This document shows positions 25,447 through 33,502 of a stretch of 64,000 bases of DNA, one piece after another; within the stretch, counting starts at the first letter, position 1; every line of letters begins with the position of its first letter. The stretch is taken from positions 124,001 through 188,000 of the forward strand of contig NZ_CANLVF010000004.1 in NCBI RefSeq assembly GCF_947494555.1. Direction: 5' to 3'. The notes below the pieces were generated by a model. The model was not told the origin of the DNA. It worked only from the letters and a program-made list of their open reading frames with translations, and searched no databases. Source of the DNA: an uncultured Roseibium sp. (lineage in GTDB: Bacteria > Pseudomonadota > Alphaproteobacteria > Rhizobiales > Stappiaceae). The position numbers and the translations under genes were made by a program.

Positions 25447-26259
25447 ATGTCTGATCTGATGAAAGGCAAACGCGGCCTGATTATGGGCGTTGCGAACGAT
25501 CACTCCATCGCCTGGGGTATTGCCAAGACACTCGCCGACCACGGAGCGGAACTCGCATTCACCTACCAGGGTGAAGCCTTCGGCAAGCGCACCAAGCCAT
25601 TGGCCGAGTCCGTCGGTTCTGAGATTCTGTTGCCGTGCGATGTCGAGGATATCGCGTCCGTCGACCAGGTCTTCGATACCTTGAAAGAGACCTGGGGCAC
25701 GATTGATTTTCTGGTTCATGCGGTCGCGTTTTCCGACAAGTCGGAGCTGCGCGGAAAATACGCGGACACGACCCGGGAGAATTTCTCCCGCACGATGCTG
25801 ATTTCGTGCTTTTCCTTCACGGAAATTGCCAAGCGTGCAGCGGACATCATGCCGAATGGCGGTTCGATCATCACGCTGACCTATGGCGGATCGACCAAAG
25901 TGATGCCGAACTACAACGTCATGGGGGTCGCCAAGGCGGCGCTTGAATCCTCCGTTCGGTACCTCGCGGTCGACTACGGCGAACAGAATATCCGCGTGAA
26001 CGCAATTTCGGCCGGCCCGGTCCGCACGCTTGCCGGCTCGGGCGTCTCGGACGCGCGACTGATGTTCAACTTCCAGAAGCGCAATTCACCGCTTTGCCGG
26101 ACCGTTTCGCTCGACGAAATCGGCGGGACCGGACTGTACCTTCTGTCCGACCTTTCCGGCGGTGTCACAGGCGAGGTTCATTTTGTGGACAGCGGCTACA
26201 ACATCATGTCGATGCCGCGTCTGGACGAATTGAAGGCCCAGGAAAACCAGGTGGGCTAA
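25447..26259 (+). CDS. fabI: Enoyl-[ACP] reductase (NADH)
   Basis: Last step of each fatty acid elongation cycle; reduces trans-2-enoyl-ACP. The 270-residue SDR-like protein shows GKRGLIMGVANDHSIAWGIA at the N-terminus (NAD-binding), the catalytic Tyr-X6-Lys in YNVMGVAKAALE near residue 157, and the substrate loop ISAGPVRTLAGSGV near residue 190. Start is ATG 25447, ten bases after fabB, with GAGGAGG upstream. A terminator follows. A second FabI isoform is common in the order, so this is the fabAB-linked copy. It belongs to the class targeted by triclosan-like inhibitors. Confidence 0.94.
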   Translation: MSDLMKGKRGLIMGVANDHSIAWGIAKTLADHGAELAFTYQGEAFGKRTKPLAESVGSEILLPCDVEDIASVDQVFDTLKETWGTIDFLVHAVAFSDKSELRGKYADTTRENFSRTMLISCFSFTEIAKRAADIMPNGGSIITLTYGGSTKVMPNYNVMGVAKAALESSVRYLAVDYGEQNIRVNAISAGPVRTLAGSGVSDARLMFNFQKRNSPLCRTVSLDEIGGTGLYLLSDLSGGVTGEVHFVDSGYNIMSMPRLDELKAQENQVG

Positions 26260-26287
26260 TCACTGCCGCGCAAAGCAATCAGGAATG

Positions 26288-26313
26288 AAAGGCGGTCACC
26301 GAGCCGCCTTTTT
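26288..26313 (+). terminator. Rho-independent terminator of the fabA-fabB-fabI operon
   Basis: AAAGGCGG (26288-26295) pairs with CCGCCTTT (26304-26311) around an 8-nt loop, followed by further T residues. It is 29 bases after the fabI stop. Confidence 0.88.
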
Positions 26314-26418
26314 CAATTTGCAGACCAGTCCTTGTCCTGCGAGATCGCGCCAACAGCTTTGGTAATGATGGGCGCAGCGAAAACAGCCTCGATTCGAGGC
26401 TTGAGCCTTCTTACGGCA

Positions 26419-26560
26419 GTCATCCCCGACTTGATCGGGGATCCAATGGCCTCTTCATATGAAATCATGTCACCACGTCTTCCTGCAGACCTGAATCACG
26501 CAGAGGATAAACCGTGACCGCTCTGGGAACGAGTGGATCCCCGATCAAGTCGGGGATGAC
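26419..26560. repeat. 27-bp perfect inverted repeat (arms 26419-26445 and 26534-26560)
   Basis: The left arm starts GTCATCCCCGACTTGATC and its exact reverse complement ends at 26560. Each arm is itself a hairpin (ATCCCCGA ... TCGGGGAT around CTTGA). The 88-base spacer has no supported gene. This is the common GTCATCCCCG-type palindromic repeat of alphaproteobacteria, here as an inverted pair. It fills most of the 328-base gap 26260-26587 after the fabI terminator. Confidence 0.82.
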
Positions 26561-26587
26561 GCCAGAGGATTGCATGTGAGTAGATTC

Positions 26588-26983
26588 TCAATATTGAATC
26601 ACGCGAACGTAGAGAACCGGCCGCCCGACACGCACAAGTGCTACGCCTTCATGCCCGAACAATGGCGCTCTTCGCTGGCTTTGGCACACCCAGACTTCAT
26701 CGCCATCTCGCATCTCATTAAATATTGGAGACAGAATATCTCTTAGTTCTGTCAGATCCCGCACACGCTCTTGAATTTGAGGCAGACCCTCAAAGTGTTC
26801 GGCCAACCAGCTGGAGAGATCTTCTAAAGACACTTCCCGGATCAGCTCAAGGTCCTTCGGATAACGGTGCACATGGCGGTACGAAAAAAAATCGGACATG
26901 ACCATCAAACTCGCCAACAATTGAGAATCAACGCAGCGCGCGGTCTCGAAGGATACGCAACGGACGCCGCGCAAGATCCCCAT
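26588..26983 (-). CDS. Hypothetical protein (131 residues)
   Basis: I do not recognise this protein. It is soluble, acidic and helical in the middle (LELIREVSLEDLSSWLAEHF, then QERVRDLTELRDIL), with a C-terminal beta-like part rich in valine and aromatic residues (GDEVWVCQSQRR, then ALVRVGRPVLYVRV). The start is uncertain: ATG 26983 has GAGG directly adjacent; ATG 26896 (MSDFFSYRHVHRYPKD) is an alternative giving about 102 residues. Base composition is lower in GC than the fab genes. It lies between a palindromic repeat and an SH3-domain gene on the same strand, a typical accessory position. Confidence 0.5.
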   Translation of the reverse strand: MGILRGVRCVSFETARCVDSQLLASLMVMSDFFSYRHVHRYPKDLELIREVSLEDLSSWLAEHFEGLPQIQERVRDLTELRDILSPIFNEMRDGDEVWVCQSQRRAPLFGHEGVALVRVGRPVLYVRVIQY

Positions 26984-27059
26984 CCTCAGAGACGCCGCTA
27001 ATGCGGCTCCTCAGCATAAGGTCATTGAGTGTCGGGTCCGGTGGTGACCATTGCTCCGC

Positions 27060-27599
27060 TCAATCTTCCAGAATCTCATCCGGATAGACGCCGAAGAGGC
27101 GGGTCTGGTCGAGCCAGCCGTCATATTGGTCGCCGTTGACGCGACACCAGCCGCCGGCGCATTCGGTGACCGAGGTCAGCACGAAGGGCTCAAGTTCCGC
27201 AACGATATCGGCATCGGAGCGGGAGCGGGCCCTGAGTGGGGTCCGGTCGTTCTTTTCCCATGGCGTCACCAGCGCGGTGCGGCGGCCGGACAGCAGGGAA
27301 TGGAACACCCAGCCGACCTTACCCTCCCAGTCGCGAATGCGGCGCCAGTTTTCAAATTCCTGTATGATCTCGACCGGAAGACCGGACTGAACGAAGGTCC
27401 AGGCTATGGCATGCTCGCGTGACGGGCCGACCCGCACGTTAACCCGGTCCGATTTCAGACTGACGAAACGTGGAATGGGTAAACCTGACGCGCCGGTCGT
27501 CGTGCCTTGCGCTGCTGCGGGCGCCGTCAGCCAGGTCATGGCAAACAGGATTGTCATCACACACAGAATGTGGCGGCTGCCTGGAAACGAACGGGTCAT
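27060..27599 (-). CDS. Exported SH3-like domain protein
   Basis: A 179-residue secreted protein. A Sec signal peptide (VMTILFAMTWLTAPAAAQG) occupies about residues 1-31. Then comes a bacterial SH3-type repeat with the hallmark SDRVNVRVGPSREHAIAW near residue 45, a second SH3-like half (LRARSRSDADIVAELEPFV) and the ending GGWCRVNGDQYDGWLDQTRL, all typical of SH3_3/SH3_4 proteins that bind cell-wall or peptide ligands. I choose ATG 27599 because the signal peptide begins there; the frame continues upstream without coding character. It diverges from the dehydrogenase gene at 27846. Confidence 0.82.
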   Translation of the reverse strand: MTRSFPGSRHILCVMTILFAMTWLTAPAAAQGTTTGASGLPIPRFVSLKSDRVNVRVGPSREHAIAWTFVQSGLPVEIIQEFENWRRIRDWEGKVGWVFHSLLSGRRTALVTPWEKNDRTPLRARSRSDADIVAELEPFVLTSVTECAGGWCRVNGDQYDGWLDQTRLFGVYPDEILED

Positions 27600-27845
27600 A
27601 TTATCCGGCTGTCCAATTGTTCTTGATCTTTGAGTTGCGTCAAATCTGTAACGAAAAAACTGCGTAAAAACCACCTTGCCGATTCTGGCTGGTGGGCAAT
27701 ACGCGGCGAATGAAACCGATCTCTTGTTTCTGCCGAACCATCTGGTAAGGAAAGGGTGTGGTCTCATGCGCTCGCGCAACGCGCAGCATCAAAGTGAATC
27801 CGTTGGGGTTAACAAATTCCCAACGTAGCGCGAAAGGCAGTTGGT

Positions 27846-28832
27846 ATGGCGAAAAAGAAGCCTGTCGTTGTTGTGACCCGGAAGCTTCCGGAAGTGGTCG
27901 AAACCCGAATGCGGGAGCTTTTTGAAACGCGTCTCAATGAAAATGACAGACCTTTCAGCCAGGCGGAGCTTGTGGAAGCCGTCAGAAATGCCGATGTCCT
28001 GGTGCCGACCGTTACAGACCGGATCGATTCGTCGGTCCTCTCCCAGGCAGGTGAGAACCTCAAGCTGATTGCGAATTTCGGCAACGGGGTCGACAACATC
28101 GATGTCGTGACCGCCAACAATCGCGGTATCAATGTCACCAACACGCCGGGTGTGCTTACCGAAGACACCGCCGACATGACCATGGCACTGATGCTTTCGG
28201 TGCCGCGTCGACTTGCCACAGGCATCGGTGCCCTGGCTTCAGGCGATTGGGCAGGATGGTCGCCGACCTGGATGCTCGGACACCGGATCTGGGGAAAACG
28301 CCTCGGCATCATCGGCATGGGCCGCATCGGTCAGGCCGTCGCGCGCCGGGCGAAAGCATTCGGTATGTCGATCCACTACCATAACCGGCGCCGGGTCGCC
28401 GACGAGGTGGAGGAAGAACTGGAAGCCACCTACTGGGAAAGCCTCGACCAGATGCTCGCCCGCATGGATGTGGTTTCGATCCATTGCCCGCACACACCCG
28501 CAACCTTCCACCTGCTGTCAGCCCGCCGGCTGAAACTCCTGAAAAAGGACGCTTACGTGGTCAACACGGCGCGTGGCGAGGTCATCGACGAAAACGCGCT
28601 GATCCGCATGCTGGAAGCCGGCGATCTTGCCGGAGCGGGTCTGGACGTGTTCGAACACGAACCCGCCGTCAATCCCAAGCTGGTGAAATTGGAAAACGTG
28701 GTCCTGCTTCCCCACATGGGATCGGCCACGATCGAAGGCCGCATTGAGATGGGCGAAAAGGTCATCATCAACATCAAGACCTTCATGGATGGTCACCGGC
28801 CGCCGGATCGCGTTTTGCCGTCGATGCTTTGA
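27846..28832 (+). CDS. D-2-hydroxyacid dehydrogenase (glyoxylate/hydroxypyruvate reductase type)
   Basis: NAD(P)H-dependent reductase of 2-ketoacids such as glyoxylate and hydroxypyruvate, 328 residues. The nucleotide site GIIGMGRIGQAVARRAKAFG is near residue 155, followed by HYHNRRR, whose Arg cluster hints at NADPH use. Catalytic Arg (ANFGNGVDNI region and NTARGEVIDENAL), Glu and His (LLPHMGSATIE) are present near residues 235-290. Family members are named gyaR, ghrB or D-glycerate dehydrogenase. Start is ATG 27846. It is followed by a kinase gene 18 bases later, so they may be cotranscribed. Confidence 0.85.
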   Translation: MAKKKPVVVVTRKLPEVVETRMRELFETRLNENDRPFSQAELVEAVRNADVLVPTVTDRIDSSVLSQAGENLKLIANFGNGVDNIDVVTANNRGINVTNTPGVLTEDTADMTMALMLSVPRRLATGIGALASGDWAGWSPTWMLGHRIWGKRLGIIGMGRIGQAVARRAKAFGMSIHYHNRRRVADEVEEELEATYWESLDQMLARMDVVSIHCPHTPATFHLLSARRLKLLKKDAYVVNTARGEVIDENALIRMLEAGDLAGAGLDVFEHEPAVNPKLVKLENVVLLPHMGSATIEGRIEMGEKVIINIKTFMDGHRPPDRVLPSML

Positions 28833-28850
28833 CATCCGTCCGGATTTCCT

Positions 28851-29732
28851 GTGGAGCCAGCTTCCAACGAAATGCGCGTAAAGGTTCCAGACCGACTATT
28901 CTGGCTGGAGAGGCTGGAAGGCGGACGTGCCTGGCTAGACAGTCTTCCGGACCTGATTTCGCGCGCTCGAGAACGTTTTCAGATTTCAGCTCTCGGACAG
29001 CCGTTCGAGGGCGGCAACGTTTCACTTGTCATCCCGGCCGAGCGCAACGGGGAAGAGGTTGTTCTCAAACTTCAGTTCGTTCACCGGGAAACCCGGTTCG
29101 AAGCTGACGCGCTCTCCCGCTGGGACGGCAATGGTGCTATCCGTCTACTCGACCATGCTCCGGAGCTCGGCGCGCTTTTGCTGGAACGCTGTCGTCCGGG
29201 TCAGCTTCTGGCCGAGTCTGAAGACGTTGACCAAATCGGCGTACTTTCGAACCTGCTCAAGAAACTGCTTGTCCCGGCAGACCAGCCGTTTACGAACCTG
29301 GCCGACGAGGCCGCGCACTGGCGCGCATCGATAAGGTCCGATTGGGAAAAAGCCGGAAAGCCATGCGACACGTATCTTGTCGACCTTGCCTTTGACGCCT
29401 TGGGTGAACTGACGAAGGACGAGACCGGCAAGGTATTGCTGCATCAGGACCTTCACGGCCACAATGTGCTTTCAGCCAACCGCGAACCCTGGCTGGTGAT
29501 CGATCCAAAACCGCTGGTCGGCGATCCGGCTTTTGCCCTCAGTCCGATCGTTCGGAGTTTCGAATTTGGACATTCGAAACGCGACGCGCTTTACCGGTTG
29601 GATCGTTTGTCAGAGGAACTTGAATTGGACCGGGAGAGGGCCCGGCTATGGACAATCGCCCAGACGATGGCATGGGCGTTTGAAAGCGACTTTTCCCACC
29701 GCCATTTCGAAACATCACTCTGGTTGCTCTGA
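28851..29732 (+). CDS. Aminoglycoside/hydroxyurea-type phosphotransferase family kinase
   Basis: A 293-residue kinase of the streptomycin 6-kinase (APH_6_hur) family. The catalytic HQDLHGHNVL loop near residue 202 and the metal-binding LVIDPKPLVGDPAF near residue 218 are clear; a glycine-rich ATP region (FEGGNVSLVIPA) and the ATP-lysine in EVVLKLQFVH precede them. The start codon is GTG 28851. Chromosomal members are often of unknown substrate and need not confer resistance. It follows the 2-hydroxyacid dehydrogenase in the same direction, which could hint at a glycerate-like substrate, but that is speculation. Confidence 0.78.
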   Translation: MEPASNEMRVKVPDRLFWLERLEGGRAWLDSLPDLISRARERFQISALGQPFEGGNVSLVIPAERNGEEVVLKLQFVHRETRFEADALSRWDGNGAIRLLDHAPELGALLLERCRPGQLLAESEDVDQIGVLSNLLKKLLVPADQPFTNLADEAAHWRASIRSDWEKAGKPCDTYLVDLAFDALGELTKDETGKVLLHQDLHGHNVLSANREPWLVIDPKPLVGDPAFALSPIVRSFEFGHSKRDALYRLDRLSEELELDRERARLWTIAQTMAWAFESDFSHRHFETSLWLL

Positions 29733-29782
29733 ATGCAATCGACTCTCTCTGCGCGGAAGGCTGTACGAAAAATGCGGAAAGA

Positions 29783-30100
29783 TCAAAACCCCGCCGCATT
29801 GCCGGGAACCAGCCGTGTAATTGTGCCTGCGGCCTCTCCCTCCGGATTGATATAAGTGAAGCTGCCCGGAGCGTAGGAAATCTTCCAGAACCCTTCCGGT
29901 CCGCCATCCCACTTCACATAGTAGCCGTCATCCTTCAGCGTCACTTTACCTTTCAGCGGAGCATCCGCTTTCGGCAGCTGCATGTGCGCCACGGTTTCGT
30001 TCGGGTAGTAGATGATAGCGTCCTCACCTTGACCGACATCAACGTAGTGCGTTGATCCGATCATTACGACTGCAAGCAGCTTTCCGGTAAGAATATCCAT
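29783..30100 (-). CDS. Small hypothetical protein downstream of the DOMON gene (105 residues)
   Basis: I do not recognise this protein. It starts at ATG 30100 with AAGGA nine bases upstream and looks beta-rich: HYVDVGQGEDAIIYYPNETV, then KGKVTLKDDGYYVKWDGGP, FWKISYAPGSFTYIN. There is no clear signal peptide; the first 15 residues are mildly hydrophobic. The pattern of short strands with aromatic residues suggests a small beta barrel. It lies 61 bases after the DOMON protein gene on the same strand, so the two probably share the MarR-controlled promoter. A related binding or sensing role is inference only. Confidence 0.6.
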   Translation of the reverse strand: MDILTGKLLAVVMIGSTHYVDVGQGEDAIIYYPNETVAHMQLPKADAPLKGKVTLKDDGYYVKWDGGPEGFWKISYAPGSFTYINPEGEAAGTITRLVPGNAAGF

Positions 30101-30161
30101 TAGTTAAGTCCTTTCGGTTTGTTTGCCTGATTGCTTGGTGAACATGCGCTGTTCGGCTGCC

Positions 30162-30701
30162 CTAAAGGGTTTTTCGAAAGTGCCGGCGCCATGTGGAGTG
30201 GTGGGAAAAGTCCCCGCTTTGAGACCAGGCCAGCATGATGTGCGTCTCGCTGCCCTCAGTCAGCCGGATGTTCGCCGGACCTGGAAGACGTGCAGGCAAA
30301 TGAATCGAAACGCTTGTCTTTCCGACGTCGGACTTGCCTGAGCCGTCGATCAGGACTGACGGAAGACCGAGCTCTCCGACAGCGGCATGATCGAAGCCTG
30401 ACGAAATTCGTTCACTCGACTGAAACCGGCCATTTTCCATCCGCATCATGACAAAATAGGCGTTCTTCAGGCCAGGTGACGAATTGAAACCAATCGCGAG
30501 CCAACCGTTCGTCGGAGCTGCCATCTGCGCATGAAGCCGCTGCTTCCGGAAGTACCAGCTGAATTCGACCCCATCTGAATGAATTCGCTTCTCCTGGCTG
30601 TTCCATTTGGTCGCTGCAATTGCGGAGGCCGTCCAGAAGAGAAGACATCCCGCCGCCCCGATGACCAGGAACCGCCGGTCCATGAAATGGAGATCGTACA
30701 T
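30162..30701 (-). CDS. Exported DOMON-domain protein
   Basis: A 179-residue protein with an N-terminal signal or anchor (FLVIGAAGCLLFWTASAIAA, residues ~11-30) and one DOMON domain. DOMON features visible are the beta strand VEFSWYFRKQRLHAQMAAPT, the hallmark GWLAIGFNSSPG near residue 66, AYFVMMRMENGRF, and the late strand THIMLAWSQSGD. DOMON domains bind haem or sugars outside the cytoplasm and often work with electron-transfer partners; none is next to it here. Start is ATG 30701 (a second ATG, MDRRFLV, lies 18 bases later). It is divergent from a MarR gene across two matching palindromes. Confidence 0.78.
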   Translation of the reverse strand: MYDLHFMDRRFLVIGAAGCLLFWTASAIAATKWNSQEKRIHSDGVEFSWYFRKQRLHAQMAAPTNGWLAIGFNSSPGLKNAYFVMMRMENGRFQSSERISSGFDHAAVGELGLPSVLIDGSGKSDVGKTSVSIHLPARLPGPANIRLTEGSETHIMLAWSQSGDFSHHSTWRRHFRKTL

Positions 30702-30721
30702 CGTTTGCCTCCTGCGTAGTT

Positions 30722-30736
30722 GTCAAGTAGCTTGAC
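30722..30736. promoter_or_regulatory. MarR operator candidate 1
   Basis: GTCAAGTAGCTTGAC has perfect 6-bp arms around TAG. It sits 21 bases upstream of the DOMON gene start. A near-identical site lies 35 bases to the right. Together they fill the gap between the DOMON gene and marR. Confidence 0.7.
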
Positions 30737-30756
30737 TAAAGGCGATGATTCATTCT

Positions 30757-30771
30757 GTCAAGTAACTTGAC
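30757..30771. promoter_or_regulatory. MarR operator candidate 2
   Basis: GTCAAGTAACTTGAC is a perfect palindrome around its central A with 7-bp arms. It differs from site 1 at one base. It lies 22 bases upstream of the marR start. Centre-to-centre distance to site 1 is 35 bases. MarR-family dimers bind 15-20-bp palindromes of this kind in their own promoters. Confidence 0.72.
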
Positions 30772-30792
30772 GATATTAATCTGGAACGGAAA

Positions 30793-31227
30793 ATGACGAA
30801 ATACAAGAAGCCCGACCATGTCGGCTGGGATCTGTGGCAGGCAACAGCTATTTGGAAACAACGCTTTACCCAAGGCATGGTGGGACATGGCCATACCTGG
30901 TATGCGGAAGCCCGCGGCAGCCTCATGCAATTCCTGAGCGATGAAGGCATAGCGCAAACGACCCTTACGGAGCGGTCAGGACTGACCAAGCAAGCCGTTC
31001 AACAACATCTGGATGATCTGGCCGACGACGGAATCATACGCCGTGAACCCGACGCAGGTGACAAGCGCCGGAAGCTTGTTGTTCTGACGGAACAAGGCAT
31101 GCGCGCCTTACGGGACGCGACATCCGTAAAGCTGAAAATCGAAAAGGAGTATGCGAATGCGCTCGGCGCCGAGAAGCTGGACACATTGAAGGCCGGTCTC
31201 AAAGCCATCATCAAGCTGGGTGCCTGA
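30793..31227 (+). CDS. MarR family transcriptional regulator
   Basis: A 144-residue winged-helix regulator. The HTH is LTERSGLTKQAVQQHLDDL near residues 57-75, and the wing DDGIIRREPDAGDKRRKLVVLTEQG near residues 77-101 carries the family's conserved D-x-R-R pattern. The C-terminal helices form the dimer (KEYANALGAEKLDTLKAGLKAI). Start is ATG 30793. It is divergent from the DOMON-105-residue operon, with two GTCAAGT-type palindromes between, so it is very likely autoregulated and controls that operon. The ligand is unknown. Confidence 0.85.
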   Translation: MTKYKKPDHVGWDLWQATAIWKQRFTQGMVGHGHTWYAEARGSLMQFLSDEGIAQTTLTERSGLTKQAVQQHLDDLADDGIIRREPDAGDKRRKLVVLTEQGMRALRDATSVKLKIEKEYANALGAEKLDTLKAGLKAIIKLGA

Positions 31228-31267
31228 TCCGGTAGGCCCGACCCGATTGTCAGTGTCTACGTGACCG

Positions 31268-31981
31268 TCAATTCCCGTATTTTTTCCAGAGGGCGTCGTC
31301 CCCAAGCCCTTCGACAAATGCCTTGTGTGCCGAAAATTCCTCTTCTGTCAGCCTGGCCGCAAGAGGTGTCGGGCGCGGTTTGGCATTGAACCTGCCGAGT
31401 TCCCCCGAAACAACTGACGGTCCGCCCGTCGACGCCGCCTCTTCCTCCGGCATAAGGCCGAGAGCTGTCTGGCGTCCGCCGATCAGCTCCAGATAGACTT
31501 CCGCCAAGATTTCCGCGTCGAGAAGAGCGCCGTGTTTGACGCGTCTTGAGTTGTCGATACCGTAGCGGGAACACAAAGCATCCAGAGAATTCGGGCCTGT
31601 CGGATGTTTGCGTCTTGCGATTTCAAGCGTGTCCAGGACCTGGGTGTTCGGGATCGTCCGCCGGCCTGCCCGATCGAGTTCCGTGTTGATGAACCCCATA
31701 TCAAAAGCAGCGTTGTGGATGACCAGTGTGGCGTCGGCGACAAATTCCAGAAACTCATCAGCCACCGCGGCAAAAAGCGGCTTGTCGGAGAGAAACTCTT
31801 CCGAGAGCCCGTGCACACGGAACGCTTCTTCCGGCATATCCCGCTCTGGATTGATATAGACGTGATAGGAGTTTCCGGTCGGGATGTGGTTGATCAGCTC
31901 AACGCCGCCGATTTCCACCAGCCGGTCGCCACCTCTGGGGTTCAGTCCGGTCGTTTCCGTATCGAAGGATATTTCGCGCAT
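31268..31981 (-). CDS. dnaQ: DNA polymerase III subunit epsilon
   Basis: 3'-5' proofreading exonuclease of the replicase, 237 residues from ATG 31981 (MREISFDTETTGLNP). An upstream codon at 32026 is less likely. Exo I (FDTETTG), Exo II (VIHNAAFDMGFINTEL, near residue 95) and Exo III with the DEDDh histidine/aspartate (KHGALLDAEILAEVYLEL near residue 155) are all present. The C-terminal ~40 residues hold the usual link to the alpha subunit. It ends a leftward maf-aroE-coaE-dnaQ run, convergent with marR. This placement next to the origin is common in the class. Confidence 0.93.
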   Translation of the reverse strand: MREISFDTETTGLNPRGGDRLVEIGGVELINHIPTGNSYHVYINPERDMPEEAFRVHGLSEEFLSDKPLFAAVADEFLEFVADATLVIHNAAFDMGFINTELDRAGRRTIPNTQVLDTLEIARRKHPTGPNSLDALCSRYGIDNSRRVKHGALLDAEILAEVYLELIGGRQTALGLMPEEEAASTGGPSVVSGELGRFNAKPRPTPLAARLTEEEFSAHKAFVEGLGDDALWKKYGN

Positions 31982-32069
31982 TTTTTGCCTTTCGCCTCGA
32001 TACCCACTGTGCAGCTCCGGTTTCAAGAGGCAAGACTGACCAGTTGTTTTCCCCGGTGTTCAGCCTTTC

Positions 32070-32657
32070 CTAAACGCGTTCGCCAAGTTCCTGCAGGATC
32101 TCGGCTACGCGCTGCTCCGCGGCCTCAAACCCGAGTCCCGTGTCGATCAGGAAGTCGGCCTTTTCCCGCTTTTCGGCATCCGGCACCTGTTTTTTCAGGA
32201 TTGCTTCGAAACGCTCCGTCGTCATGCCTTGTCGGGACAGCACACGCTCTCGCTGGATATCGGCATCTGCTGTTACGACCACGATCACATCGACCCTGGC
32301 TTCAGCGCCTGTTTCGAAGAGAAGCGGAATATCCAACAGCACCATCGAGTGTCCGTCCAGTCTTACCAGATCCAGAAAGGTCCGTTCTTCCTCGTGCACC
32401 AGCGGATGAACAATCTCTTCCAGACGTTTCATCGCCTCCGGATTGCCGAGGACCTGTTTTGACAAAAGGGTTCGATCGACCTTGCCGTCTACCACTGTTC
32501 CCGGAAACGCATCGCTGATCAGAGGGACCGCGCTGCCTTCATAAAGGCGGTGCACGGCCGCGTCGGCATCATGCACCGGAATCCCGTGGGCAGCGAACAT
32601 CTGTGCCGTGGTCGACTTACCCATGCCGATGGATCCGGTGAGCCCGATTTTGATCAT
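32070..32657 (-). CDS. coaE: Dephospho-CoA kinase
   Basis: Last step of coenzyme A synthesis, phosphorylating dephospho-CoA at the 3'-hydroxyl. The 195-residue P-loop kinase has GLTGSIGMGKSTTAQMF at residues 5-21, the HDADAAVHRLY segment near residue 34 and LLDIPLLFETG near residue 109, all characteristic. Start is ATG 32657, overlapping the aroE stop by four bases, so it is translationally coupled. It is third in the maf-aroE-coaE-dnaQ unit. Confidence 0.94.
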   Translation of the reverse strand: MIKIGLTGSIGMGKSTTAQMFAAHGIPVHDADAAVHRLYEGSAVPLISDAFPGTVVDGKVDRTLLSKQVLGNPEAMKRLEEIVHPLVHEEERTFLDLVRLDGHSMVLLDIPLLFETGAEARVDVIVVVTADADIQRERVLSRQGMTTERFEAILKKQVPDAEKREKADFLIDTGLGFEAAEQRVAEILQELGERV

Positions 32658-33502
32658 GAGATGACTCCAAGGTCCTTCAGAGCAAGCGTTCGCAATTCAT
32701 CGGTGACCTGCGGGCGCACGCCGAACCATCTTTCAAACGCGGGAACGGCCTGGTGCAAGAGCATTCCTATTCCGTCCACGGTCGGATTACCCCGTAGGGC
32801 GGCAGCTTTCAGGAGATCGGTTTCCAGGGGTGCGTAGACGATATCATTGACCAGCGCGTGTTTCGGCAAACCGGCCAGGTCGATCTCAAGCGGCGGCTTT
32901 CCGGTCATTCCAAGGGATGTCGAGTTCACCAGAAGATCTGTTTCTCCAAGGAGTGTCCCCAGCTCATCCCAGCCATGGGCAAACGTTCCGGCTCCAAACT
33001 CTTCCGCGATTTTCTGCGCTTTTTCGACAGTTCGATTGACGATATGCACTCTTGTGAATTTTCTGGAGAGCAACGCCCAGACTATCGCACGCGCCGCGCC
33101 GCCTGCGCCAAGCACAAGCGCGGATCCGGTGGAATTGTCCCAACCCGGTGCCAATTGGTCGAGATTGCCGAGAAACCCGAGACCATCGGTGTTTGCGCCA
33201 CAAATTCTGCCGGTGTCGTCCAGCCACAGCGTATTGGCGGCACCCATTGCTTTTGCGGCACCATCCAGCCAGTCGCATACCTTTGCAGCCGTCTCCTTGT
33301 GCGGAACCGTAACATTTGCACCAATCAGGCCTGACGCGGAAAAGTTCCGGTAAAACTCTTCGGCAATCTCCGGGGCCACGTCGACACGGCCGTATTCCCC
33401 GTCTATGCCGAGTTCCTTTAGCCAATAGCCATGGATTAGCGGGGACCTTGAATGGGCAACCGGGTGACCGGTGATTGCCGCCTTTCTGGGAGAAGCGTTC
33501 AT
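32654..33502 (-). CDS. aroE: Shikimate dehydrogenase (NADP+)
   Basis: Reduces 3-dehydroshikimate to shikimate in the aromatic pathway. The 282-residue product shows the substrate-binding GHPVAHSRSPLIH near residue 12, NVTVPHKETAAKVC near residue 65 with the catalytic Lys, NTDGLGF near residue 103 with the catalytic Asp, and the NADP site VLGAGGAARAIVWAL near residue 132, followed by NRT. The four-base overlaps with maf (ATGA) and coaE support an operon. All active-site residues appear intact. Confidence 0.95.
   Translation of the reverse strand: MNASPRKAAITGHPVAHSRSPLIHGYWLKELGIDGEYGRVDVAPEIAEEFYRNFSASGLIGANVTVPHKETAAKVCDWLDGAAKAMGAANTLWLDDTGRICGANTDGLGFLGNLDQLAPGWDNSTGSALVLGAGGAARAIVWALLSRKFTRVHIVNRTVEKAQKIAEEFGAGTFAHGWDELGTLLGETDLLVNSTSLGMTGKPPLEIDLAGLPKHALVNDIVYAPLETDLLKAAALRGNPTVDGIGMLLHQAVPAFERWFGVRPQVTDELRTLALKDLGVIS

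Noticed and set aside
28851..29732. Acquired streptomycin resistance gene
   Set aside because: It belongs to the same kinase family but lies in ordinary chromosomal context with no mobile element; resistance cannot be inferred.
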